Assembly: GCA_031284525.1 (NCBI GenBank)
Contig: JAISZR010000003.1
Location: 1 to 64,000, forward strand
Origin: Oscillospiraceae bacterium
GTDB lineage: Bacteria; Bacillota; Clostridia; Oscillospirales; Ruminococcaceae
Length of the DNA: 64,000 nt
Direction of reading: 5' to 3'
The position numbers and the translations under genes are program-made. The notes beneath the pieces are model-generated. The model searched no databases and was not told where the DNA came from. It saw only the letters and a list, made by a program, of their open reading frames with translations. Shown here piece by piece: positions 1-8,771 of this stretch; the first letter of the stretch is position 1, and every line of letters starts with the position of its first letter.

Positions 1-2301
1 GTTGTTGGAATTCTCGCTTGCGTTACTTGAATCTTGGTTGCTCGAGTTAGAGTTGTTGTTGGATGTGCTGTTCGTACTGCCCGCTGTGTTTCCACCTGCG
101 TCAGAAGCGCTGTTGGAACTGCTGGAATTGATTATTTGGATGTTATTATTGTTGATGATGTTTCCTGCTCCTGCTCCTGCTCCTGCTCCGTCGTTCAGCT
201 TTAAATTGAAGGCTACGGCGTTGCTTATGTTACCAGCGTAATCGACCGCGACGAAGGAGTAGATGCCGGGAACAGTAACGGGATACGAAACGGCCACGGA
301 CTGCCCGCTCACAAGGCAGTTTGCCATGGTGAGTGGCTGCGCTGTGCCTGGCCTCTGCAGAACTATTTTCGCGACGCCGCCCTTCAACTCGTTGAAACCA
401 GATTCGTCAGTGACGATGAAATATATTACTGGTCGCGTGCCTTCCTCGTAGGTGTAGACGCCATTTTGCATGACAATTTGTTCTGCTGTGTTGCTGCCTT
501 TCAAAACAATTCTGGGGCTGATATCGGGAGCTCGCACGTCTGCCAGATAGAGATGAGTACAGCCGATTGCTTGCGCTATTTGTTGTTGCTGCTCGATGAG
601 CACTAGCCAATAGGAGCCTGGTGGAACGCTGTCTGGGATTGTCACCAGATAGCGCTGTCTGAGATCCTCCGGTAGTTTTGTTTCTTTTGAGTATCCACTG
701 ATGGGGGACGGTGTCAGGTTGGTTAGGGAGTCGCCGGTCGGTGATTGTGGCGTCCACGCTCTTACAGTTGGTTCAGGCGTTACGCGCTTGCAAGAGAATA
801 CCTCAAACAGCATGCAACTGACAGTGCCGGTGACTTCCTTACCCCTGGCGACACCGACAACGAATTCGCGATTCGTATATCGCGACATGTTTTCATATAT
901 TTTATCGGTACCTGGGACCTTTGCATGGCCATCAGCACCCAGAATCAGAGGCATATCATTGGCGAGGACGCGAGCGTTCTGAGTGTTAGATAGTGTTTTG
1001 CCGTTTGTGTTGAAGAAACAGAAATCGTTGTCGGCCCCTGATTCATCAACGCCCCATTTCCACATAGCTGGGGTCGACCACCCTGGGTCATCTTCATAAT
1101 AAAAGCCAGCAAAAGTCAACGGGTGCTCCCTTGCGTCGCCTCCTGTCGGGATAGGGTCAGGGATCGCGTAACTGTCCATCAAGGTGAGTGGGTTCCTACC
1201 GTACTCAAAAATATCTGGAATTCCCTCGTTGTCGGCGAGTCGATATCTGAGATCGACCTTCTCGAAAAAGCAAGTCCCTTTGTTCCAGAGCAAATTACCT
1301 TCTCCCCAGCGATCTGGGGCCGTTACACCCGCTACACACGGTACGGCTTTGCCCCAAGCGAGGTGTGTTTGCGCTACGTCCTCCATCGCCTTTAGTGTCA
1401 AAGTCGCGAAGTTTGCTACACAACCACCGCCATACGCACAACCTTTGTCCAAGTGCCAAGCCACGACAGTCGCTGTCCCGCTGTTACACAAGCAACCGCC
1501 GTACCCACCAAACACTGGTTTGCCATTTTCTGGGGCTGGGCCCCACGCAGTGCAACACTTGATGAAACTTCGGTTCCCTATGGTGATGGCGCCCCAAGAC
1601 CAGGAATACGGCAAATCGGCCTCCGCGATTTTGATCTCGCTAGTCAGGAGTAAAGTTCCGGTGTTGCCGTTGTAAATGCCACCACCAGCGCCGAGCGCAT
1701 GGCAATGATGGATGTCGCAGCTCGCTAGAACCGCCTCACCTGCGTTATCTATTGCCCCCCCATTGCCTTTTGTTAGGTTGTTCCTGATTTCCACGCCGCC
1801 GGCGAAAAACTTGCCAGTGGCAGCGACACGGACTAACGGCCCTGTGGCCGCAGCGCTCGTCGGCTTCCAATCGGTTGCTGTGTGTCCCGTGAGGCCACCG
1901 TCCACAAACCCGTCGCCGCAAATGGCTAAATAGCCGCCAGGCGCAACGTCAAACAGCGGCTTTTCTTTTGGCACACTGGGTCCTCGTGTCAGCTTGCGGC
2001 TGACCGCAGTATCCCAGTCTTCTAGGTAAATCGCCAGTTGTAGGCCGGCAGGCACCGTGATGCTCTCCTTGATTACGATGTCAGCGCTCAATGTTATTGA
2101 CTGTTCGCCTTTTTCTTGGGTCGCTTTCGTTATTTCGTCTTTAAGGTTATCCCAAGTACTGACAGTAGCGGTTATGTCGTGCCCCACCCCCCACACACGA
2201 GCGGGCGAACACGCGCACGCCACAACAAAAGATGCTAGTGCCCGGCTTACCCATTTCTTCCAGTGCTTCCTTCTCATTTTCTCATTCACTCTCCGATTCA
2301 T
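1..2301 (-). CDS. Secreted beta-helix (GGAI-repeat) adhesin-like protein, 3' end beyond window edge
   Basis: Minus frame from ATG at 2301 (MNRRVNEKMRRKHWKKWVSRALASFVVACACSPARVWG...) read in triplets to position 1 with no stop (767 codons). Absent from the ORF track, presumably because no stop lies inside the window. Contains GGAIDNAGEAVLASCDIHHC and GGGIYN motifs, a YRQRYLVTIPDSVPPGSYWLVLIE-like block homologous to the 697-aa neighbour, an Ig-like end (SYPVTVPGIYSFVAVDYAGN), and a GAGAGAG plus Asn/Ser-rich tail. Confidence 0.8.
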   Translation of the reverse strand, partial: MNRRVNEKMRRKHWKKWVSRALASFVVACACSPARVWGVGHDITATVSTWDNLKDEITKATQEKGEQSITLSADIVIKESITVPAGLQLAIYLEDWDTAVSRKLTRGPSVPKEKPLFDVAPGGYLAICGDGFVDGGLTGHTATDWKPTSAAATGPLVRVAATGKFFAGGVEIRNNLTKGNGGAIDNAGEAVLASCDIHHCHALGAGGGIYNGNTGTLLLTSEIKIAEADLPYSWSWGAITIGNRSFIKCCTAWGPAPENGKPVFGGYGGCLCNSGTATVVAWHLDKGCAYGGGCVANFATLTLKAMEDVAQTHLAWGKAVPCVAGVTAPDRWGEGNLLWNKGTCFFEKVDLRYRLADNEGIPDIFEYGRNPLTLMDSYAIPDPIPTGGDAREHPLTFAGFYYEDDPGWSTPAMWKWGVDESGADNDFCFFNTNGKTLSNTQNARVLANDMPLILGADGHAKVPGTDKIYENMSRYTNREFVVGVARGKEVTGTVSCMLFEVFSCKRVTPEPTVRAWTPQSPTGDSLTNLTPSPISGYSKETKLPEDLRQRYLVTIPDSVPPGSYWLVLIEQQQQIAQAIGCTHLYLADVRAPDISPRIVLKGSNTAEQIVMQNGVYTYEEGTRPVIYFIVTDESGFNELKGGVAKIVLQRPGTAQPLTMANCLVSGQSVAVSYPVTVPGIYSFVAVDYAGNISNAVAFNLKLNDGAGAGAGAGNIINNNNIQIINSSSSNSASDAGGNTAGSTNSTSNNNSNSSNQDSSNASENSNN

Positions 2302-2546
2302 ATCAGGAATTCCCCTCCTTAGTAGACGACTAAAAATTAAACCAAACCCGTAATGGTACCACTTGTGTTCCTGCTGTCTGTGTTGTAATTCCCGGGTTTT
2401 TGCCGCAAGATCACCAAATCCCGTGCACCGTTTCCCCCGTTGGTTGAACCACTTTTGCTCCTGCGCACGGCCATCATGTCTAGCTGTTTGCTGCGCCTGT
2501 TTGTGCTGCCTGCTGTGGTTCCGCTGTTTTATGCTGGTGTTGTTTG

Positions 2547-4640
2547 TTAGGATGTTGGTTGTGCTACTATGCCATCGGAGCTCCCACCATTTAGCGTTTC
2601 TTGTTTTTGCATTGTGAAAGTTATGCTGTTCTTGTTACGGGCGTGGTCGCCTGCTTCAAACGTGTACTTTCCCGGTGCAGTAACCGGGTATGCAACGTAG
2701 ACTATGTTGTTTTCAACTCTGTAGTGCGTCGCCGGCGACAGCGGTTGGCTGCCTAATGGCCTATCCAGTTTTATTTCTTTCGGTGCGCTGGCCAAATTAC
2801 TCCCCGGGACGCCAGTGGAGTCTGAGAGGGTAAAAGTTATAACAGGAGTGCCGGAACTGTAGCGGTATTCGCCGTCGGTTGGGGTGATTATTTGGCCTCC
2901 TGTGGCTGCTGTGAGAACGGCAGTGTTGGTGAAAGTGGGGGGTGCAACATCAGCCAGATGGATGTGGATATTTCCGATCGCATCTTCATCCTCAAAGACC
3001 ACTAACCAATAGGACCCGGGAGAGAGGTCACCAGGAAGGTTCACCAAAAAGCGTTGTCTTGCGTTCCCCGTGGCGTAGTCTGCATCGTTGCCCGCGTTTC
3101 CTTGCAACGCCACTATAGTGGGCTGTGTAGCTGTTGTAATCTTTTTCCCGGAGAATATGTGGAACAATGCGCAGGTTACACGGCCAGTGACTGTCTTATT
3201 CGGGTCGATTGCAACAACGAGCTGCCGGCCGGTGCGCGTAGACGTGTTTTCGTGTATTTTATCTGTGCCAACGGCATGAGCACGTCCATCTGCGCCCAGA
3301 GCTAGGTGCATATCACCTGAAAGGATGTCGACATTCTGCGGATTTATTAGGCCGTATTTGTTTGGGTTGAAGAAGGCGAAATCGTGGGCTTTCCCGGGTT
3401 CATCAACGCCCAGTTTATGCAGTGGTCCCGTCGACCGATTGGGATCATTTTCAAGAATAAAGCCTGCAACGGTTAACGATCGGTGGTCGTTGTGCGGCGC
3501 TGCCACAGGGTCGGGGATTACGAAATCACGCTGCAGGATGATGGGATTGTTTCCGCTTATAAAAATGTCTGCCGCTTTACCACTGTTCGGATGATTGACG
3601 AAGGTGACGTTGTCGATGCCGCAACGACCGCTGTTCCAGAGCAAATTACCTTCTCCCCAGCGGTTCGGATCTCTTTCCGTTCCGGCGCAAGGATATGCGA
3701 TGCAAGGTTCATCGCCAAACCCGAGCACGCAGTTCATCAGCGTGAGTGTGCCTCCACGGTTCGCCACACAAGCGCCTCCAAAAGCGAAGCACCGTCTAAA
3801 GGCTTGCTGGTTATTTTGGCGGTCGAGTTTGCCGTCGAATACACAGGTTCCCTCGTTGCAAATGGCACCTCCGTATCCTTTTGTCGGTGCGTTTTTCTCT
3901 TTGGTTAGCGCCTCGCTCGCTGTTGCCGCTGTTTTGCAGCTGCGAAATCCTGCCTCACTGTTGTTGGGATCACCCCAAAAATACCATGTGCGCGGTAAAC
4001 TGTCCTTTGGGTACCCCACGGTGAGAGACGCACCGGCTGCATTGAAAATGGCACCGCCGTCACCCACGCACGCGCAAGATGTGAAGTTACAGTCTTTCAG
4101 TTGGATGTTCCCTTCGTTGTGGATGGCACCACCGTTTCCCTTTGTATTTATGTTCAGGCAAAAGTTCGTTTTGTTCGCCCGCAGAGACCCTTTCGCCGAT
4201 ACCTCGACCAATGGTCCGCTGCCAGCGCCTGTTGTGTAGTGTGATGACGGCAACACGTCAGAAGATCCTGAAATAGCGCCGGGTCCGTTCACTATTAACG
4301 TTCCACCGCCAGAAACGGAAAATAGCGGCCCTACGAACGTTCCGCCGGCCGCTGGATTATTCGCTCTGTATAGCGCGTGGCCACACAGGTTCAGCGTGAC
4401 CGTTTTGCCGTGGCCAACAACGATCGTGCTGCTTGCCGCGCGATCGACTTTCAAGTTTACTGTTAGTTGGTCCGCGGCGCCGGGGGCGTTCACTATTTGG
4501 TCTAACCAACAGTTTTCCCCGGTGGGTGCCGCCCGCATTGGTATTGCGCTTGCCTGGCAAACGAAAATCGCCAGCAGGTTTGCCACCCATCTCTGCCGGC
4601 GTTGTTTTACTCTCATCTTCTCATTTACTTTCCGATCCAT
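2547..4640 (-). CDS. Secreted beta-helix (GGAI-repeat) adhesin-like protein, paralogue of the 1-2301 gene
   Basis: 697-aa ORF; MDRKVNEKM start and AAGGAGGGGGAATT-type RBS shared with the left neighbour; signal-peptide-like N-terminus; GNGGAIHNEGNIQLKDCNFTSCACVGDGGAIFN repeats; RQRFLVNLPGDLSPGSYWLVVFEDED block. Confidence 0.85.
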   Translation of the reverse strand: MDRKVNEKMRVKQRRQRWVANLLAIFVCQASAIPMRAAPTGENCWLDQIVNAPGAADQLTVNLKVDRAASSTIVVGHGKTVTLNLCGHALYRANNPAAGGTFVGPLFSVSGGGTLIVNGPGAISGSSDVLPSSHYTTGAGSGPLVEVSAKGSLRANKTNFCLNINTKGNGGAIHNEGNIQLKDCNFTSCACVGDGGAIFNAAGASLTVGYPKDSLPRTWYFWGDPNNSEAGFRSCKTAATASEALTKEKNAPTKGYGGAICNEGTCVFDGKLDRQNNQQAFRRCFAFGGACVANRGGTLTLMNCVLGFGDEPCIAYPCAGTERDPNRWGEGNLLWNSGRCGIDNVTFVNHPNSGKAADIFISGNNPIILQRDFVIPDPVAAPHNDHRSLTVAGFILENDPNRSTGPLHKLGVDEPGKAHDFAFFNPNKYGLINPQNVDILSGDMHLALGADGRAHAVGTDKIHENTSTRTGRQLVVAIDPNKTVTGRVTCALFHIFSGKKITTATQPTIVALQGNAGNDADYATGNARQRFLVNLPGDLSPGSYWLVVFEDEDAIGNIHIHLADVAPPTFTNTAVLTAATGGQIITPTDGEYRYSSGTPVITFTLSDSTGVPGSNLASAPKEIKLDRPLGSQPLSPATHYRVENNIVYVAYPVTAPGKYTFEAGDHARNKNSITFTMQKQETLNGGSSDGIVAQPTS

Positions 4641-4795
4641 ATCGGTAATTCCCCCTCCTTTAACATAGATACAAAATTAAGTCTACTTCTACATAGTATC
4701 ACGTTATTTCTAATTTTTCAAGTGTTTTTAAAAAAATTTAGTTCTTTTGCGCAAACCACCACTGATCGGGGAAATGAAAGGGTGAGAAGGCGTTT

Positions 4796-4951
4796 GGAAG
4801 AACCACGGTCCCCAGCAGACTGTTCGTTGACTAGGCGGCGTTAATTTTTTGGAACCTTTCCTCTCGCACAAGCACAAAGGGTACGAAAATCCCCCGGCTG
4901 AACCGGGGGGACAGCTAATCGCGGGTTCCAACAAAGAACGCCTAGTCTTCC
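4796..4951. repeat. Large nested inverted repeat (structured intergenic element)
   Basis: Nested arms: GGAAGA 4796/TCTTCC 4946; GACTAGGCG 4829/CGCCTAGTC 4939; GGAACC 4851/GGTTCC 4924; CCCCCGG 4891/CCGGGGG 4903. Confidence 0.6.
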
Positions 4952-4985
4952 GCATCGTTTTTTTTCTCCTTCTCCTTCGTCATCA

Positions 4986-6880
4986 TCACATGTTTCCATT
5001 TGGGTTGTACTTATCTTCATCCGCTGCCAATCCACAATTTTCCCAAAGTTCCTCCAAGCGATACACGTTCTTGCCCTTCACCGCAGTGGTGAATTTGGTC
5101 AACGCAGGAGCTGTTTTCCCCTTTTTTCTAGCGAGATTAAGTAAACCCTCGCTTTTTCGCTGGACAAAACTGGTGGGTTCTGCTCGGTGCCACAGTCGAC
5201 GAAGTCGCCTGCCGGATCACCTGTTGGCCTTACGTACAACACGCCATTGTTTTGAATCGCTCCAGCGAAACAGTCATCCTGCGAGATCAGCGAACGGAAG
5301 CGACAATCGAGCAAGAAAGCGGTGCCACGGTTCAAAACCGCTGGCAGAGCCTTAGGCGCTACGTTGTTTGCTAGAGTCAGTCCTTGCATCCGCACACGAC
5401 CGCCTTCTGAAGTGGAGAGGAAGCACCCCGTTTTTGCTAGGCCCTCTAAAAACGGCGGGCGATCCGGCAGAAGAACCGCCGTCCAAGCCGCCGGGCCCTT
5501 CTAGCACCACTTGGGCTCCGCCATCAACAAAGAAAATGGTCGGTATTTGTTTTCCTTCGTGATACGGCAGCCTGTGGATTTTGTGGCCGTTCATTGCACC
5601 ACAACCTCGGTGCCGTTGAAGACGTAATTTGGCGCTGATTCGTAGAGGTCCGTTGTTCGTGCGACACGTTCTACCTGTGCGACACGTTGGGACGCGGTTA
5701 AAAGCGGCACCACTGCAGCCTAAGCAGGCTGTGGGAGAACTGGTAACCTGAGCGGTCGAATGAAGGGGTAACGCCCTGAAAGGCCACATTAATACTCCGG
5801 CGTGCGCATCCCGAGCAGTAAGGGAGACGTGCGAAGCCCGGTGAAGTCGGCAGAGAGGTACCGTAAGCCTAGCAATAGGAACGAAAGTTCGCCTAGTCCG
5901 CGGACGTACTCTATATGCCGGATGTCCATAAAATGCTCAAGGTGAGAATGTTTGAAACATAACTGACGAACCTGCGAATGTACGGGTCTAGAGCACAGCG
6001 GCGCAGAAATGCGTCGACGGGAATGCAGAGACGAGCATAGCCCGATGTGATGTGGCGGCAACGGATTTATAGGTAAAGTGCAACCATGCATCGTTATAGG
6101 CGGTGGAATCACACAGGCCCAGAGCAGGCACCTAAAGGCCGATGAACGGATAGGAGTAACAGAACGTGGAAAACCAGCCACGGGGAGGACGCTACAGTCC
6201 TAAGAAGCGGTCCCGGGCATAATACATAAGCCGGGTTAAGGCTGGAGAAAAGCTAAGGCATGAGCAATGAAGTCTCTGTAATGGGGATGGAGCAAAGGCC
6301 TCTAGTCAGACTGAAAATAGCAGAAAACTCGACCACAAATGGAGTTGAGGCGGCGTCAAAGAGAGATAACATCAGAAAGACGTTACGCCATGCATGAGGC
6401 AAAATACGGACGAAACGCTGGGATAATGCCGGACTGGAAACGACCAGCAGCTGGGGCACTAAAGCTGATACGTCCGTCTACCATACAGCACAACCGCGAG
6501 GCACAAGCTGGAGAGGGAGAGAGCTGCTAGAACTGTAAAAGTGACCACAGGAAAGTCTGATGGAGCGCCGTGTGCGGTGAAAGTCTCATGCACGGTGTGG
6601 GTCGGGGGAAAAGCCGGAGACGATATCAAAGGATTACCTATCGACATAGCTCGATTACCACATACATGGTCGGCTTGCTGTTATGTGTTTGCACCGCTGC
6701 CTTTCTCCATTGCTCTTCTATTACTTTCGACAGCTGGTCACTAGCACCCAAAGTGATCACTTCTGCTGCCTGAACTGCTGGCGTCCAGCTCAGCGCACAA
6801 AACGCGCCAGCCAACACTTTTGCCAGCACTTTCCTGCACCTGTTCTTTCGCTGTTTTCTTCCCATTTCAAAAATCCCCAT
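4986..6880 (-). pseudogene. Third beta-helix paralogue, frameshifted and interrupted by a group II intron
   Basis: N-terminal piece 6638-6880 (MGRKQRKNRCRKVLAKVLAGAFCALSWTPAVQAAEVITLGASDQLSKVIEEQ...MYVVIEL). Continuation below 5659 is spread over frames (NNGPLRISA / NYVFNGTEVVVQ / NGHKIHRLPYHEGKQIPTIFFVDGGAQVVLEGPGGL / RMQGLTLANNV...AGAIQNNGVLYV). At least three frameshifts relative to the intact paralogue. Confidence 0.7.
5659..6647 (+). mobile_element. ORF-less group II intron inserted antisense in the beta-helix pseudogene
   Basis: 5' GTGCGAC; domain V-like GAGCGCCGTGTGCGGTGAAAGTCTCATGCACGGTGTG (about 6562-6599); domain VI-like GCCGGAGACGATATCAAAGGATTACCTATCGACAT ending at 6647. Removing 5659-6647 joins ...VIEL to NNGPL... 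in frame. No reverse-transcriptase ORF inside. Confidence 0.75.
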
Positions 6881-7044
6881 TTAAAATAGATTTGAATTGC
6901 GTTGTTGACACTATCACATCATTTTTAGTTTGTCAAGTACTTTATTAAATTAAAACAAATTTGAGTTACGCCACAAAGTTTGTATTTTTAAATAACATCA
7001 AGAATGAAATATTAGCGGTTTTGGTAATATTAGGTGGAAATGTT

Positions 7045-7092
7045 GATAGGGGTGAGAGCCTGGAGATAATATCAAACGGCTACCTATCCATC
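7045..7092 (+). mobile_element. 3'-end (domain VI) remnant of a second related group II intron
   Basis: gataggggtgagagcctggagataatATCAAAcggcTACCTATCcatcat closely matches the 3' end of the 5659-6647 intron (gccggagacgATATCAAAggatTACCTATCgacat). No complete domain V found upstream. Confidence 0.5.
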
Positions 7093-7166
7093 ATCGAATG
7101 TGTTATAAAGTGTTAGACCTGTGCTGTTTTTTCAAAAGGCCAACGGTAGATTGATTTCTTTCCCTC

Positions 7167-7195
7167 TTTACAACTTGCAGGAAGTGTGCTAAACT
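7167..7195 (+). promoter_or_regulatory. Sigma70-type promoter upstream of rpsO
   Basis: TTTACA - 17 nt - TAAACT. Confidence 0.5.
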
Positions 7196-7318
7196 GGGGG
7201 CGAAGGTTGGGTTGGTTGCCTATTGCTCGGTGGGTTAGAGTTCCTTAGTGAGGGTTTCCCTTTTGCTCTTCGTGCTGGGTGATTTCAGGTTTTGCTCAAG
7301 AGAAAAGGGGGTGTTTTG

Positions 7319-7585
7319 GTGTTAAAAAAAGAGGTAAAGCAGCAGATAATTGAAGAAAATCGAACACATCAAAGTGACACAGGGTCGCCAGAGGTGCAGG
7401 TTGCCATCCTTAGCAAGCGAATTTTGGACTTGACGGAGCACCTTAAGGTGAATAAGAAGGACCACCACGGCAGGCGAGGTTTGTTGCAGATGGTAGGGCA
7501 GCGGAGACGGATGTTGAATTATCTGAAGAAGAAAGATATAGCAAGATACCGCGATATCGTGGCAAAACTTGGGCTCAGAAAGTAA
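7319..7585 (+). CDS. rpsO: 30S ribosomal protein S15
   Basis: [60 protein letters not shown] start with a G-rich RBS is likely. Confidence 0.95.
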   Translation: MLKKEVKQQIIEENRTHQSDTGSPEVQVAILSKRILDLTEHLKVNKKDHHGRRGLLQMVGQRRRMLNYLKKKDIARYRDIVAKLGLRK

Positions 7586-7684
7586 AGCGCCGGACTTCTG
7601 GATTTTGATCTAGGGGTTCTTTCGCTTTGTGATGCCCAGCCGTGTTTGATTTGTGGCAAATTAGTGTTGGGGAGAGGGATGTTT

Positions 7685-8677
7685 ATGTCAAGGAAAACGG
7701 CGAAAATAGCATGTATTTTTTTGATTTTGATGTTTGGGGCAGTTGGTGGTTTTGGAGCGGCATCTGAAGCAAAGCCGACGGTCGATTTTGCAGATTCGAA
7801 TTTGAAATGTGCGATAAACAAGATGCTTCGAAGGGGAGATGAGGTTCCTATCACCTTGGAAGAACTTGGGGGTTTAAAGACACTTTATGCTTGCGGATTT
7901 GGGATTAGGGATTTGGGTGGCCTTGAATATGCGACGAATCTCGAGCGACTGGAACTAGCCAACAATGAGGTTGTGAGTATTTTGCCGCTTAGTGGGTTAA
8001 TCAACTTGAAAACGTTGATTTTGGAGAATAACAAAATTGAAGATGCAAGTTGCCTGAGTTCATTAACGGGTTTGACAAAGCTTGATCTTTCGGATAACAA
8101 CATCGAAAACATAGATTTTATGGCGAACTTGCGGCATATTGGTTGGTTTGGATGTGCCAACAACAAGGTGGCAGATATTTCGGGCTTAAAAGGTCTCAAT
8201 GAGTTAAATATTTTGGATATTAGCAGCAACAAAATACACTCGATTGAGCCTTTGCGCGGGTGCACCTCACTTGATTGGTTGGATGTGAGTTGGAATTTTG
8301 TTTCGGACATTTCTCCACTTAGAGATTCAACGGGGATATATGAACTGTGGGTAGTGGGGAACCAGGTGGTTGATATCTCCGTTTTAGAACATATGCCGTA
8401 TCTTGTGGACCTTAATTTAAACGAAAACAAAATTCAGAAAATTGATGTGCTTGGGCGTCTCCTGCTCCTGCGGTCACTAGGCCTAGAAAAAAACGCGGTG
8501 AGCGATATTTCGCCGCTTGTGAACCTTAAACAATTGGAATTGTTGGATATAGCATATAATCCGCTTTCAGACTATTCTGTCTTGAAGAAATTACCCCGAC
8601 TGGAAGAGGTATGGGTTGGGGAGGATGCCAGCTCGAAGTTGAGTAATGTGGATAACACGATTGTGGAATGCGTTTGA
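7685..8677 (+). CDS. Exported leucine-rich-repeat (internalin-type) protein
   Basis: Signal-peptide-like N-terminus (MSRKTAKIACIFLILMFGAVGGFGAASEA) followed by about 22-residue repeats (LxxLxxLxLxxNxIxxIxxL), e.g. LTKLDLSDNNIENIDFMANLRHIGWFGCANNKVADISGLKGL. Confidence 0.85.
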   Translation: MSRKTAKIACIFLILMFGAVGGFGAASEAKPTVDFADSNLKCAINKMLRRGDEVPITLEELGGLKTLYACGFGIRDLGGLEYATNLERLELANNEVVSILPLSGLINLKTLILENNKIEDASCLSSLTGLTKLDLSDNNIENIDFMANLRHIGWFGCANNKVADISGLKGLNELNILDISSNKIHSIEPLRGCTSLDWLDVSWNFVSDISPLRDSTGIYELWVVGNQVVDISVLEHMPYLVDLNLNENKIQKIDVLGRLLLLRSLGLEKNAVSDISPLVNLKQLELLDIAYNPLSDYSVLKKLPRLEEVWVGEDASSKLSNVDNTIVECV

Positions 8678-8771
8678 GAGTGTTGGGGCTGTATAGGGCC
8701 TTAAATCATTTACAGAGATGCTATAATAACTGTGTGTTCGTGAGCCGGATGTGGAGGGATTAGGTTAAGTT

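Noticed and set aside
2057-4239. Plus-strand ORFs up to 214 aa over 1-4640
   Set aside because: Antisense to the paralogous minus-strand genes and lacking recognisable family features.
4728-5035. Minus ORFs 4728-4955 and 4841-5035
   Set aside because: Overlap the nested inverted repeat and pseudogene tail; no coding signal beyond openness.
5789-6181. 130-aa minus ORF and other ORFs in 5789-6770
   Set aside because: They lie inside the group II intron RNA body; no family-like sequence.
8695-8770. T-box leader upstream of alaS
   Set aside because: Only about 90 nt of leader with no recognisable T-box sequence (TGGNACCGCG-like); only an isolated TATAAT at 8722.
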